A DNA stretch of 64,000 nt from Romanomermis culicivorax. Lineage: Eukaryota; Nematoda; Enoplea; Mermithida; Mermithidae. The translations under genes and the position numbers were made by a program. Positions 14,302-27,039 of the stretch are shown here, in pieces. Under the pieces are notes generated by a model that saw only the letters and a list, made by a program, of their open reading frames with translations, did no database searches and was not told the DNA's origin. The stretch lies in NCBI GenBank assembly GCA_963922205.1, contig CAWUHX010000144.1, positions 682,001-746,000 on the forward strand. The letters are read 5' to 3'. Numbering within the stretch: the stretch's first letter is position 1; every line of letters starts with the position of its first letter.

Positions 14302-14917
14302 TTTTATTTCTTTCCTTTTTTGCTTACGCGTTTTTTATCTATTTCATTTTTATGCAATAACATTCGGTTTTGTGACAGCCAAAAAAACTGATATTACTTT
14401 TTTTTCGTTTCGCGAATTCAGCGTCACTGTCTAATTCTCTAGTCTTCATTTTTTTGGCAACTCGTGAAAAAACAGTACACACGACTGTAAACTATATTTA
14501 CCAACTCATTTTTTTATGAAATTCATTTTTTATGTGACATTCTTTATCCGTGATGTCGAGCCTTTCTGTCGAAACGATCGAATAACCAGTGTTTGTATCA
14601 AGCTTTTTTGCTTTCATCAAATAAACTTGCAATGCCACGGATGTTATTTGAGACTCAAATCCTGAACTGTATGACGAATTTTTCGGTTTTCGCATAGAAT
14701 TCTCGATTTTGCGTCACAATGGTGTTTACCAGGGTCGAATAGTTCTGCAATATAAAACCTTCTGGGCAGAAATCTCAATACAGAAGACGGTGATTCCAAA
14801 AAAACGGATGCCTGAAACGTCTGCAATACCGTACAGTAGGTCATGAAGGGAGTTCCATGAAAGTAAGCTACAATAATATACTTGATTTCAATTCAACAAA
14901 CACAATTAGGCTAGTTC
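14302..14917 (+). other. 3' flank of the TRIM-NHL gene
   Basis: AT-rich DNA after the TAG stop. The first standard polyadenylation hexamer seen on the plus strand is AATAAA at about 14619-14624, roughly 320 bp past the stop. It is a plausible but unproven 3' end. Confidence 0.4.
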
Positions 14918-15990
14918 CTGCGGAATACGATAAGGGCCACTTGAAAAAGATCGTTACCACATGAAAAAATTTATTATCACTTGAAAAAAAATCGTTACTC
15001 CGCAATGTTTTTTTCAAGATGTATCCCACAAACGTCAAAAAGTTTTTTGATATTCAACTTTCTTAAGAAGTGCATTGCAATTTCTTCAAGTGCATCGCAT
15101 TTTTTCAAGATGAAAAAAATGAAAAATGCATCTTGAAGAAAAGATGGGCTGCACATCAAAGAATGAAAATTCCTGAAACTAGCCAATCAACGGTGTTGCC
15201 CCGCCTCCTACGTCAACAAGTATCCTTCAAAGTGGATTTCTGAGGTCAGGGCTTGCTAATGGAAGGAAACTTTGGTTTTTATGGAGAGCGGCAAAAAGGG
15301 AAAATGTGATTTTTCATGGGAAATCCTATGGACGTATTGGTGTTTCATCAAAATTTGTATTTTCCGAGATTTTTCAGGAAACCGTCAGAAATGCCTATCC
15401 AGAATGCAGTAATTCCTTAAAAACGATCTAAACTTTAGACTTCGTAAGCTGCTTTACGGCCATTCTCCACCTGCTCAGGAAGTCGACAAGAAAACGAAAA
15501 TTTGGATTCTTTTCCAAAATTACTACATTTTGACTGAAAAACAAGCGATTTTGACGTTTTTCTGAAATATCGGAAAATAAAGTTGTTTTTTTCATGAAAA
15601 ACCAACATGTATATCGGATTCCCATCGGATTAACCTCCCCACTCTGATACCTCCTCTAAAAACCAAGATTTTTTAGAGATGTGATTTGATTTTTTCAAAA
15701 TTTGACATTGATTTTTTCCACGATGACATCTTGATTTTTTTAAAGATTGGATATTGACTGTTTCAAGATGGGATGCGATGCACTTGAAGAAATTTTTGAT
15801 GTACTTGAAAAGAAGTTGAACATCGAAAAACTCTTACATCATGATGTTTCAGCGATATATCTTGACATTTTTACGATGCATTTTGAAAAAACGTTGTGCA
15901 TCATGTCTGAGAGTAACATCTGTTTCAATTGGTAACAAATTTTTTCAAGTCACTATGCTTTTTTTAAAAGGCCGTCCTCGTATTTCGTAA
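14918..15990. mobile_element. Foldback element O (TTTTTCAAGATGCATC iterons)
   Basis: Inverted arms at about 14918-15180 and 15655-15990. Ends are CTGCGGAATACGATAAGG at left and the diverged complement (CCTCGTATTTCGTAA) at right. Arms are built of repeated CTTGAAAAA-ATCGTTACC and TTTTTTCAAGATGCAT units in both orientations. Flanking 8-mers GCTAGTTC (14910-14917) and GCTATTTC (15991-15998) match at 7 of 8. The interior holds no recognisable protein. Confidence 0.7.
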
Positions 15991-17059
15991 GCTATTTCAA
16001 TGCTGATATCTGATTAGTTAATTTTTTTCTTCCATTGTTATTTCCATGTTGACAATATGCAAAATTTACCAGAATTTCCGAAATTTACGATTTTTCAAAT
16101 TTTCTGTTCACGAAGTTGTCATTTCATCAAATCTGAAATCAATATTGGGAAGCCTGACATTTCATTAGTTCGCAACATTACTCAGAAAGTTAATTGTATT
16201 AGATTTTTTATTAGAAGCCCAAGCTGCAAAAAAACAACTAATTATTTCGATCTCCAACTACTCATGTTGACATGGCAAAGCCGAATACAAAAAAAAAATT
16301 GACGTTGAGAGCATAAGAAATGAGACAATATTTTTCGCTGCTTTTCTTCTTTTGCTTTAGTGCTTCTGCTGTCGTTCGCTTTTTTCTGTTTATTTAAGGT
16401 TCATAAATGGCATTACATACAAGCTGCCGTGTGGAAAGAGCTCCATGTTGACTGCCATATTGTAGAATAATAAGCTAGACGAGCCGCTCTGTAAAATTCT
16501 CTCTGCACTTTCATGCACGATATCGATATCTTTTTGCTGAATTTAGCCGACAGTGTTACTATATGCATTATTCGCTACATTTTATTCTTGTGGAGCATGC
16601 TCATAACATGAATCATTTTTTTGTAATTCGTCCACTGATCGCTTCTTCGATCTTGATAAGTGATACTAAAAATGGTATACTTAGAGTGGAGACGGGAGAA
16701 TTCCAATAGCCAACTCAAGGATTCACAAAATTCAAAGCTTTTCAAGATTAGCAAGTATGTATGCTATTTCGTTGAAATATCGCAGATTTCTCGTTTGATC
16801 TAAAAACCATAAAAAATATTGCAACTCTGATAAAAAGGATTGTAATATTTGCTGCGTACGAAATGCATTTTTATAGCGTCTACATTCTTCTTCGCATCTG
16901 AAGCGAACATAAGAAAAAATGGCTTGTTTTCTGTTGTACCAGCTCTGTCTTGTCAAGGAGATGTTAAAATATTTTCCTGATTTGTGCCACATTGAAGGTT
17001 TAGTCTCAACTCATATTTTATCAGCGCTTCACTTCAGGCTTTGATTATATTTTGGTATA

Positions 17060-17290
17060 GTCTACAAAATGCTCGTTAAGTGAAAATTGTCAAAAATTAA
17101 CTCTGTCGTTGGAATCGTCTACACATACTTATGACTATAAAATTTTTTTACTCAAAAATACTTAAAGGTCAGTTGAGTATGTTCACAAGTTTCCAGCCCT
17201 ATATGACAAACAATGGCTAAAAATCTTAAAAATCTGTAATAGTATTTGTTTCCATTTGGAAGCATTTCAAGAAAAACAAACTGTGATATG
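17060..17290. repeat. MITE R1 copy
   Basis: Homologous along its length to 61790-62030. The right end TTTGGAAGCATTTCAAGAAA is nearly identical, and the left end is a diverged inverse (ACAAAATGCTCG). No coding capacity. Confidence 0.7.
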
Positions 17291-18424
17291 GACCGCAGAC
17301 GCAGCATTTTCTTGCACTAGTTAAATCCAAATAGCTGGGCTCAAGTGAATAAATAAGTTCATTAGAGATTTTTAGTGTTCCGTGATTTTCACAATTTCCA
17401 TATGGCTATAATGGGTCCGAAGACGTCTTCATATTCTACAAGCCTTTGACCTATGTTTTTTTCATAGTTCGACGAACTCTACCTTGTATCTTCGATCTAA
17501 TAAAATATATAAAAACGTGGTTTCTGACGGTCATTTAGAGTCTCCAAGAAGTTTTGGATTTTTATGATTTGGCTGAATTTTATAGTTTTCTATTCAAAAT
17601 TCGACAACTATTTATCACAGATGAACTTTTTTACATGTTTTACAGAGTACGTCACAAGGAGTGTACTGAGTACATACTTCATAATTATGAAATGAAATTC
17701 CGAAAATAAAATTTTCTATTCATTTGTTTATGCTATACTACTTGCTAGTCGATTATCGCACACTGCACATGGTGATCATGAATAACAATTATTTTACGAG
17801 TAAAGTCGTCATATCTTTTCGGATTAGCCAAAGTTCTGTGTAGAAATCTCTGGTCAGTCAGCTCCTGCAGTATAGTGATAAGCATTAGTAATTTCTCATT
17901 CAGTGTTAAATGTACTGTGACACTTCCATTTACATGTCTTTTCAGTATGGAAACGCTGAATATCCAGAATTTGCAGCGCGATTTTCAGTGCTAAAACGTT
18001 GACAGTCTTCGCATAGGCGATTCTGATCAACTCAGTGTTTCAGAAATATACTCAATGCAAAAAATCAGAAATTTCAGAAAAATGATTCTAAAGCAGATAT
18101 CGAGAAGATCAGGCTGATGCTTCCAGAACTACTGCATGCAACAGACACGGAGTTCTATAGTTTATGTCCAGCATTTTACTCGCATAATCAACAAGAATGA
18201 AGAAAATTTATTTCTTGAATGTTCGACTTTTCCGTAGTATATAATTCGTATGTAGTTTAGATGGAAAATATCAGCTTTGAATCATAATCCAGATAGCTAA
18301 CTGTAATTAACATCTTCCACGTCTCACTTCCACGACGAAGATTCAAGGTATGGCAAAATGAGATGCTTGTTACTATATTATTAAATGCCTAGCTAACGTT
18401 AATCATCCAAAAATAACGGATAAT

Positions 18425-18610
18425 TTGGAAAATCGCGTAATTCCCCCGTAGCTCCAATTATGACCCTAATTTTTATGCTAATTAGGCCAGCGCGTTAATT
18501 CCTATTTTCTAGGGTATTTCTAACGGGCGGATAGCCCCGGTTCGTGCTTACGAACATTGCGACCTTCATGGAGCAGTGTCCAGCGTGCCCCTTATACGCG
18601 GCCTGAACTC
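18425..18610. other. GC-rich island with hairpins, candidate ncRNA or transposon end
   Basis: A short GC-rich segment in AT-rich surroundings. It has a perfect stem GTTCGT-GCTT-ACGAAC near 18540-18556, a stem from CTAATTTTTATGCTAATTAG near 18470-18487, and runs such as GGGCGGATAGCCCC. It does not match any spliceosomal RNA, 5S, SRP or tRNA pattern that I can recognise. It has no supported reading frame. Confidence 0.25.
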
Positions 18611-19854
18611 AATTTTTTTCTGTGATACGCAATTATCAACCATATTTAGCAACCTCGAGCTTATAATTGATAGGTGGGAGCAGGTATAACGAAATTTGCG
18701 CTCTTTTCCAGAACCGGTAAACAGTATGGTTTACTGTACGCGTTTTTTTATCCTTCGAACTTGACTTCGCTTCTTTTTTACTGTAGCCCCTTTCCTCGTT
18801 ATTTTGTAGAGATAATTAGAAAATAACAAAGTGCTAGTTTTTTCACTATTCCTATCTTCTCAAAGCCCACGGCCTGATGTGCTAGGAAAATTATAATGAT
18901 AACAGTTGAGTGAGCAGGTTCATCTCACCGTCGTTAAGCGTTCACTTGCAGAAGCTCTAAACCCGACTCCTATATAATATATCACTATGGAAAGAAAAAC
19001 GTTGTCAAGCTAATGCTCACATACTGTTCCCCATTTGAGATAGAGATAGGTGGATTGAGAATCTGTAAAAATTTTCCAATTCTCTATTCTGAACGTGTCG
19101 CAAGCAAAAAGTGCGCCAACTATAGCTTTCAACAGTCTATGCATATGTATGTAAATTCTGATAATTGAATATAAAAGTTTGAGCCTGCAGTTGTCGGGGT
19201 ATTGCTCATTTCGAAGAGCACCTGCTCCCGGGCTTGAAACCGTTTATGCTTCTCACAACGTATGCATATTGATTCCACATTTGATATTGGTTTTGTGTTT
19301 GAACTATGTATTTGCTTTATTCGTTTTATACATGTTTTACTTATTGCAATTCCATCATTTTTGTGAAATGCAGTTCTGAATATATGGAGTGCAGTTGCAT
19401 AGTCACAAAAGTGATGGAAGCGACAATAAAGTTCAATCGACAGTTAGATTATTTTGCGTCGGAAGACGATATAATGAACAAAATTAAATTTTTTGTTTCT
19501 ATTCATTTGTGATGTTTCTGGATCGCAATCCGTGAAAAATGTTCGGTAATGAATATGTCCGATTTGAATTTTTTTTGTTACTTTTACAGCATTGTACAGG
19601 TGGTCCAAAAAATGGACACCTGAATATTTTCTAGCATCTCAAGCAGACAAGCCAGAATGTTCGGGTTGAGTTCATTAAATAGTCTATCTACTCTAGTCTA
19701 TCACCTTGAGATTTCATGATTTATCTGCAGCACACAAGGAGCTTCACTCATTGGTAATAAACCACTACTTTTTCATGTCAATTTTCACATAGTTTTAAAA
19801 AGAAAGTAATCATCAGTATTCTATTATTACAACGTAAGTTTATTGGGTGGGGGC

Positions 19855-20100
19855 GTTGGTAAAACCCGGATCCGGATCCGGCTCCAACCTCCAACCGCAT
19901 CCGGGCTCAAGCCCACATCAGGCAATAGCCCTTGCCGGCTCCATTCGGATCCAAAAATTTGTGGCTAAAACCCGGCGCCGGTTCCAGTAAAATGTGGATC
20001 CACACCAGACCTCATGGGTAAACGCAGGCCTCGGATATCAACCGAATCCGAGCTCCGGTTCTAAAAATCTAGATAAAAGTAGGACCGGATAAGCCTAAAT
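19855..20100. repeat. Iterated GGATCCGG / CCGGCTCC array
   Basis: Many imperfect units of GGATCCGG, CCGGCTCC and CCGGTTCC in both orientations within ~245 bp. It resembles the iterated arms of the foldback elements elsewhere in the window, but I could not pair it with an opposite arm or a target duplication. A shorter patch with similar words lies at about 11355-11465. Confidence 0.5.
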
Positions 20101-20204
20101 TCTAAGGCCAAGCAAAAATTCTCTCTGACAATTTCGGCATCCAGATATGGTTGCAGTTCCGGCTTCGGATGTTAGGATAGTACAATGTCATTTGGTATTC
20201 CGGA

Positions 20205-20520
20205 TGACCCGGCCGATCACTGATCACTCATATAATCTTTCAATTACAAATTAAAGACATGGTCATAAATGATGCGGTGAGGTCATCCGAGGTCAACCGA
20301 GTGACCACCAGTTGCTAGGATAAGTTTCTCAAGAAGAACCATAGAAATGGTCACCACAATTTTTTTATGATAAAGAAATTTCATCTAGCTGAGGTTAGTT
20401 GAGTGGTTCCTGATCACTCAGTTGACCATTCGATGGGAGATCGTGGAACTTGTTGTAAGAACGTCTTTCTGATGTAGTCAACCCATCCGATGTCAATTAG
20501 ATAACCTGTGGTCACTTTGG
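20205..20520. repeat. Iterated GATCACT / GGTCACC array
   Basis: Dense GATCACT, GGTCATCC, GAGTGACC and GGTCACC words at 20205-20320 and again at 20395-20520, in both orientations around a short A/T-rich centre. This looks like a small foldback element. The same words recur at about 11160-11280 in a TRIM-NHL intron. Confidence 0.45.
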
Positions 20521-22764
20521 CCCAAAATTTGTCCTTTCAAAAACAGCTTATTTCTCATGATTTTCTGAGCAGTACTCACAAATGACGTTCATCAATAGAT
20601 TAAAAATCAAATGATTTGCCGAAATTTCTCTCGATAAACTTCCCATCATCGAATCTGCCTGCTGTCAATTTATCGAATCGGTGGAATTTTTTGACTGCAG
20701 GATCTCAGGGTACGTTTATATAGGTAGGATTTGGTTAATGCCAAAAATCGTTTAAAGATTAGTCAAAAAAATGAGTTTGGCGACTCTGATTTTATCTGGT
20801 TCAATATAGATTACTGTTAATTTGCGTATTCAACTGACCACTGATCTTTTGACCCTGAAATTCAATTGAAAAATATAATTCAAATGAAAAATTCGTTTCT
20901 GACCCATTGGCACAAAAAACAGGGTTACTATACTTTTTCCATTTCGAGACCCTAAAGTCACCTCGATATAATATAGGGCTATTACTGTCGATTCGATCTG
21001 GATCCTCTTCGCATATAATTACGTCCTAAATAATCACCAAGGGCATGTTAAAAAACAGCTTCAAACTTGAAAACAGGGTATACTCAAAGAGCTTTGAGTG
21101 ACAGACTTTGAATGAGTGACTTCGAATGATATCATTTCCTCGCAGATGACCATAGAAAGTTATCACGTGAAATTGATTTTATAGTACATTTCCAAGCTCA
21201 CATTAAACAGAAATATGCATAATGTTTTCCTGATTTTTTACTCAAAGATTTTCAGCATTCATGGAAAATAAGGCACGAATCAAGTAATCTATCCCAGTAT
21301 AATTTTTTGAGAAAGTAATCATCATATCAGTTAGCCGCTTTCGACCTTTGAGGACACACAAGTCGAAATGTTGTCCTTAAAAGTACTTTTGATGATGAGT
21401 AATTGTGCTCAAATTTGAGTTTCATCCTACATTAGGTGAAAGACTTCCTGTAATTGTTCACTCATTTTGAAATTTGCAGATTAATTGAAGCAATCAATTA
21501 GAAAATAAGTAGAAGAAATGCCAATCCACATCTTTTTGATGAAGGCGTATATATTCAATCATGCCTTGCTCCCTAATCATAAAAAATGTGTGATTCAGAA
21601 GAAGAGAGATATATTACTCCTTCCTAGACCTCACTGGGCATCCACAGTTTGAAAAAATGAATCATTATATAGTTGAATTTATCAGAACTGTTTTTAATGC
21701 ACTCCTCTCAAATTAATAACTCATCAGCAAAAAAAATATAGCGGGCTACTTATTTTGAAAAAGTGATCCCTCAGACTGTAAATTCTGATTTTTAGACCGA
21801 AAAGCTATATTTATTTACTCACTGCTGAGACTAAACTTTGTTGGTGTACGGTATGATTCTACACTGAAAAGTGTTTCACTTGATCGAGAGAAATGTTAAG
21901 TTTTGAAAATGATCCTCCTGTAACATGTCAATGTCCCTAGACAACTGGTAACTGCCCTATTTTTTGTTGAACTGATTAGGTAGACAATTTTGATTTTTAG
22001 CGAGTAAGATCAGCGCTGTCTCTTCAAACTTTACTTTAATATCAGTATCTCTTCAAACTTTACTTTAATATCAGTATTCTTCAGATTGATTATAGCATAT
22101 CAGCATGATGGGAGAGCTGTTAAATAAAATAATTCTATGGTCAATGGCTGACATCGTATATAGCAATTAGGAGTGATTCGCCTCAATTTAGCATATGATT
22201 CTTCAGTTTTCCAAAGTTTGGAAAGCATGGGCTTTTTTTGTCGACCTGCACATTTTTTTGCATATGTACTCTCCAAAAATGAATCGAAATGAAGTACGAT
22301 CCTACAATTTAGCAGTGCATCTCAGAGAAGTTTGGTTTTGTAGAGACTGTCTCACCGACGATATGATTTATGTCAGATGTTATTTGGCAAGAATCGAATC
22401 TGAGGGAAAATAATCACTCTTGACTTTTTGGATGACAAGCAAAGGAATACTGTGAGTACTGATGTCAGTGAGTTCTCGACAGTGCGGCGGAAACTGGTAT
22501 AGCTCTAAAGTCATACTTTGTATCGTCATGGCTCTGTAAAATTAACTTTTTTATTCGTGTTTTGGGTAAGTCTCAAGATGTATCGATTGACTTCTAAATT
22601 TGATTTCATCACCAAACAAAATTCATCAAGATTTCAGGCGAAAAATTTCTGTCCAACGAAACTCAAAAAATTTGTCATTGAGAAGATTCAAAAACATTAA
22701 ATTATAAGCTTTGTTCATAACTTTTGACAGAGTTATGGTGGAATAAGATTTAATTTGAAATGTA
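20521..22764. other. Gene-free AT-rich DNA
   Basis: No coding exon, RNA or paired repeat could be supported. The only clear structure is the short perfect tandem duplication at 22019-22075. Confidence 0.45.
22019..22075. repeat. Tandem duplication of ~28 bp
   Basis: Two consecutive copies of a unit starting TCTCTTCAAACTTTACTTTA and ending in ATATCAGTA, identical by eye. It is a recent local duplication with no evident function. Confidence 0.85.
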
Positions 22765-23715
22765 TGTGCTGACTTCCATAACTTTCAAATGGATGAAGCT
22801 TTTTTAATGCGGATTGTTGCATTAGAATTAGTGATGTTCGTCGAATATCCGTATAACCGGGTATCCGGACTGATATCCATACTTTCGGATATCCAGATAT
22901 GAAAAAATATTCGGATATCCGGACATCCGAGCTTTTTATGGAAAACTTTTTATCCAAATCACAAATAAAAATAGTAAGGTCAAAGCACCAAATAGATTCG
23001 TTGAACAAGCGATAGTGAAATGAAATCAAACAAATTTTTAGATGACATAAATGCGAAGTGATCAACTAAAAAAGTTGAGAGTTGATGATAAGAATGTTAT
23101 GCTCTTATTGACAAACTTACAGTTTTTATATCTTTATTTTCGGTTTATCCTCTCTTGTAGTTGACATTTTCTGCTTGTTTTTTAGATATTCTGATTTCCT
23201 CCATCTGACTGCATTAAGATTACCATTTCTCAGGTGAAATGAATTACTCAGAGAACCTATACTAGTGACTTTTTTCAAGTGTCTGCCTTTGCGGACTCAT
23301 TGGAATTTATTCAATCCCATTCGAAAAACAGTCTGCTGTGTATGTAATAAATTTTCAGCACATTCAGTTCAAAACATAAATAATTTTCCATTATGTTGTC
23401 TCGTGTAATTCTTAGATAGTACTTAAAATTTTTTAGTAAGAAACTGAGATAAACAAAAGGATCAGCGGTTTCAAGTTTATCCATCGCATTATACAAATTT
23501 CATCTATATTCTATTCTGTTTGCTTTGGCAGATTTTTGTAATTTTGTGTAACTATATTCTTTTCTCTTTTTAATTATTTTTTCGTCGATCTAACGACGGA
23601 ATGCACTCTAAAATTTATAAATTAGTTTTTCTACCATTGCAGATGGTAAAATACAAGGCGTTGCGTTACGACGGGCACCAAGTTGTGGTACAACCGACTG
23701 GACCTAGCGAACACG

Positions 23716-24860
23716 ATACAGTATTACTTTTGTGCCCATCTCACTTTGGCGCCCGTCACAATTTTGGCGCCCAACGTTATAGGCGCCAAAGTAAGACTGT
23801 TGTCTTAACTTGGCGCCCGTCTTACTTTGGCGCACATCTTACTTTGTCGCCCACTGTTTAGTATTGACTTTTCTTGGATGTCTTAACTTGGCGCCCATCT
23901 TACTTTGGCTCCCGTCTCAATTTGGCGCCCTGTCTTAATCTGCTTTTCAGCACCCATGCAAATTATTTATTTAAGTAAGAAGCGATTACCAAATTTACAA
24001 GATCATAGATCAGTAGAAGTCGCTTTGCAATGGCCCTGAAATATCACGTGTTTCTGCTATAGCTCTTAATGTAATATAAAGATTTGAAACAAATTGAAAA
24101 CGGCTCAGAAATTCGCAGACTATAAGAGGAATATTACAGTAACGCGAACGATCAGGCCCCAAACGTGCTAGTTTTTGGAAAAAAGGAAAAAAGGAAGGAA
24201 GACAGAGAAGGAAAAAAAACTACATAGAAAGAAAAAAGTACAAAACAGAAACTGAAATGCAAAAAAAGAAAAATTAAAACTAAAAACTAAAACGTAAGAA
24301 GAAAGTGGAAACAAGGAGCGGAAACATGAAACAAATATTTTGCAAGATTGGAGAAAATTAACAGAGTGGAAAATGAGCGAGTTAAAAAAAATTAAAACGT
24401 AAAACAAAATAGAACAAAACAAAACAAAGATGGAAGAATAGAGAATAAGAAAAGAAAAAACAAATATGTAAAAATGAGAGCTGAAATACGAATATAAGAT
24501 AATAAGGGGAACGATGGATAAAATGCACGGAAAAAATGTATGGAAACAAATGAGGGGGAAACAGTGAAGAAATGTGATACAGAAACAGTGAAGAAATGTG
24601 ATACAGTTGTCACACCACGTGTTGATTAAATGATTTAAATTAATATAAAGATAATTAGCACGAAATACAACAGTTTATTAGAAGGTATTCCAGCAAACTA
24701 CATAAATCTTTACAGGAAAGTATTGTTGATATTTTATAGCTAATGCAAAATGCAAAATGTAAAACTGCTCGTAAAACTTGCATAGATAAAAACGCACATA
24801 TTTGGCGCCAAAGTGAGACGGGCGCTGAAGTGACACGGGCGCCAAGTTGGGACACAATTC
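23716..24860. mobile_element. Foldback element C (GGCGCC-AAAGTAAGAC iterons)
   Basis: The left arm (about 23735-23940) has at least seven units of the form GGCGCCCGTCTTACTTT. The right arm (about 24790-24860) has the inverse (GGCGCCAAAGTGAGACGG). Between them lies a ~430-bp purine-biased tract of A and G runs (24175-24610). Possible target duplication CGAACACG (23708-23715) / CAAACACG (24861-24868), 7 of 8. Ends are not sharply inverted, so exact borders are uncertain. It is nested in element B. Confidence 0.6.
24564..24606. repeat. Tandem duplication of ~21 bp
   Basis: Two adjacent copies of AGTGAAGAAATGTGATACAG separated by a couple of bases, inside the purine-rich interior of element C. 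Confidence 0.8.
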
Positions 24861-26559
24861 CAAACACGGGCATAGTTTTTTCTTATTTACACTTGTAGCT
24901 TCTTTGAGCTTTTTTAGGTTTTCCACAAAGGTGAAAGCAAAAGTCGGCCGTCAAGAATAAAAAGGTGCCTTCTGGTGCATTTTAGAAAGTCAAAATCTTT
25001 AAATTTTACAGCGCTGTGCGCTGAATTTTGACATAGTTAACATGATTAATTTGAATCTAGCTCGAGCGCGGCTCTCAGGAAGTCAAGTACCGTTTCTCCA
25101 TGACTAACAAAATCACAATCAACAATGTTCTCTGACCATTGATATTCAACATTTAGTTTCTGATTCTAACTTTTCTAATGATTTTATTCTTATCTTTCCT
25201 CACTCGATAAGGAAATTTGAAATAGGAAAATTTTCAACAGCTTTTATCATCAGTGATGACATCAAAAAACATTTTAAAAGCTTAGTTTTCATGAAATTTT
25301 AAAACAGTGAACACAAATCGATTTTGTCACTCTTCAAAAACCGGGATATCCGTATGTCAAAAAATAACCGAGGAACATCACTAATTAGAATCCCTTATTT
25401 GTCTTTGTTGAAAGGGACAAGTTTTATACTCCTCACATAAACAGAAATTTCATAAAAGTGGTCATTATTCAAAAAGTAGAAGTTGTGAAATCAAAGTAAA
25501 GGTTGTCCTACTGTGAAAAATAAAGTTGTTTACACACAAAAATAATTTGAAAATCACCTTGTAATTTTCTTGTAATTTACACGTTTCAATAGGAACAAAA
25601 TTTCGCCAAAATCAAGAGCTTTTGTTTTGAAATTAGAAAAAAAGAAAAATCAATTCTGCCAATGTCCGGTTGGCAAAAACGGTTAAAATTAGTGGTTAGC
25701 AGAAAGGATGACACATTGAAACGGCTCTTTTGTGGTTTTCAGCTGTTATATGGTACCTACGATTAGATCTATTTTATTTTTTTCTGTTATAAATTATGTT
25801 GATTTTTGTCGACGTTTAGTATTTTTGATTCTAGTCAATCAATTGAATAATGGGACTGAAACTGTAATTTTATGCCAGTCGTTTTGTCTAGCAACGGCAG
25901 CAAACTGCATTGAAAAAGCTTAATCCATTCGAAAGCTATGGAAGTCAGCACCGATCGTTTTTTGGATCAGCCTGTATACCCAATGTCGTACTTCCAGAAC
26001 AATATTGACATCAAAACTCGCCATATTCTTCTCCTTATGATTCCAGCCATTTCGAAGAAAAGCGGATTGTCATTTTCACTCATTAATTCAATGCTTGTCC
26101 AGTGAGGTCTAAAATGAATATTGAGAAGATCGTCGGTGGAGCAGGGTCTCTTTACATTGATAGATGTACTGCTAGCCTACAGGATGGTACTTTTTCCTAT
26201 TCATTTCTTGAAAGATAAACACATAAATCGTATGAGCTCATGCACAAGTACTATGATTGCCAGCCCGCACTTGTTTGCCAATTAATTATGAAGTAAACTG
26301 AATATATCAGCCTCTGAAATTCTTAAAATTTCCCAAATAAAATTCTATGAAATATTAAGATTACGAATCTTCATCAAACTATCTTTTGTTTTGGCTCTTC
26401 CACAGTAACTTTTTAAGAGCGTGCAATTGTCGATTGTATCCCGTTACTCCAAGTAATGCTATAAATTCTTTTACTCCAAGTAATGTAATTTTTTGCAAAA
26501 AAGGGCGTGCATTCCAACAATGCTATTTGAATCTTCTAAAATTTCCCTCGGATACTTTA

Positions 26560-26900
26560 ACACTTCAAAACTACAACTTAGACAAACACTTGAGCAAAAC
26601 ACAGAAAGCAAAAGAAAAAGAAATACAAAGAAAAGTGTGAGACAAAGAATGAACAGCATGAACATAAACTAAAACATAAACAAAGACAAAAGAAAAATAA
26701 TGGTTAAAAAAGAAAAAGATAAGAAATAAAGGAAATGAAGAAAACTGAAGAAAAAATAAAATGAGGAGAAAAGCAATTTGGCGCCGAAACAGCCGGCGCC
26801 AGCACCCAAATGACCCAGTGCTGAACTGGCTGGCGCCCAAACAGCGGCGCCGAAGTGTAGCGCCGAAATGGCGGCATCGAAACGTGCTTTCCGTACTTTG
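26560..26900. repeat. Solo arm of a GGCGCCGAAAC-type foldback element
   Basis: A ~200-bp purine-biased tract (A/G/C with few T) followed by an array of GGCGCCGAAACAG-type units (26776-26890). Order and composition match the right half of 53536-54083. No opposite arm was found nearby, so this is probably a remnant. Confidence 0.55.
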
Positions 26901-27039
26901 CATGGAGTTTACATTAGTCTGTCTTTAGAGAAATCGTTGTGCAATGATGAAAATTGAGAACCAAGCATATAATAATTTGATTATATTACTTCTCCAAAAA
27001 AATAAAGCACCCTGACCTTTTGATGCAACATGAGTGCAG

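Larger units (their letters stand above)
15991..19850. other. Gene-free AT-rich DNA
   Basis: No exon with coding character was found on either strand. It contains one MITE R1 copy (17060-17290), a GC-rich island (18425-18610) and a lone Tc1/mariner-like terminus at about 19594-19620 (CAGGTGGTCCAAAAAATGG) without a visible partner. Confidence 0.5.
22829..25383. mobile_element. hAT-like foldback element B (ATATCCGGA iterons)
   Basis: Perfect 11-bp terminal inverted repeats TAGTGATGTTC and GAACATCACTA, flanked by a perfect 8-bp duplication ATTAGAAT (22821-22828 and 25384-25391). An 8-bp duplication and this type of end are typical of hAT elements. The arms carry repeated ATATCCGGA / TCCGGATAT words (22840-22935 and about 25330-25370). 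No transposase is recognisable. A further element (23716-24860) lies inside it. It is the same family as 44983-46133. Confidence 0.9.
22765..25974. mobile_element. Mariner-type element split by a hAT-like insertion
   Basis: The left piece (about 22765-22828) and the right piece (25384-25974) are continuous homologues of the element at 6808-7568. The right end ends in CCTG followed by TA and carries GAAGTCAGCACCGATCG. The left terminus is truncated. The two halves are separated by the 2555-bp element at 22829-25383. This nesting shows that the mariner copy is the older insertion. Confidence 0.75.

Noticed and set aside
19594..19620. Tc1/mariner-like terminus CAGGTGGTCCAAAAAATGG
   Set aside because: No matching inverted end or transposase remnant was found within a plausible distance, so no element is called.
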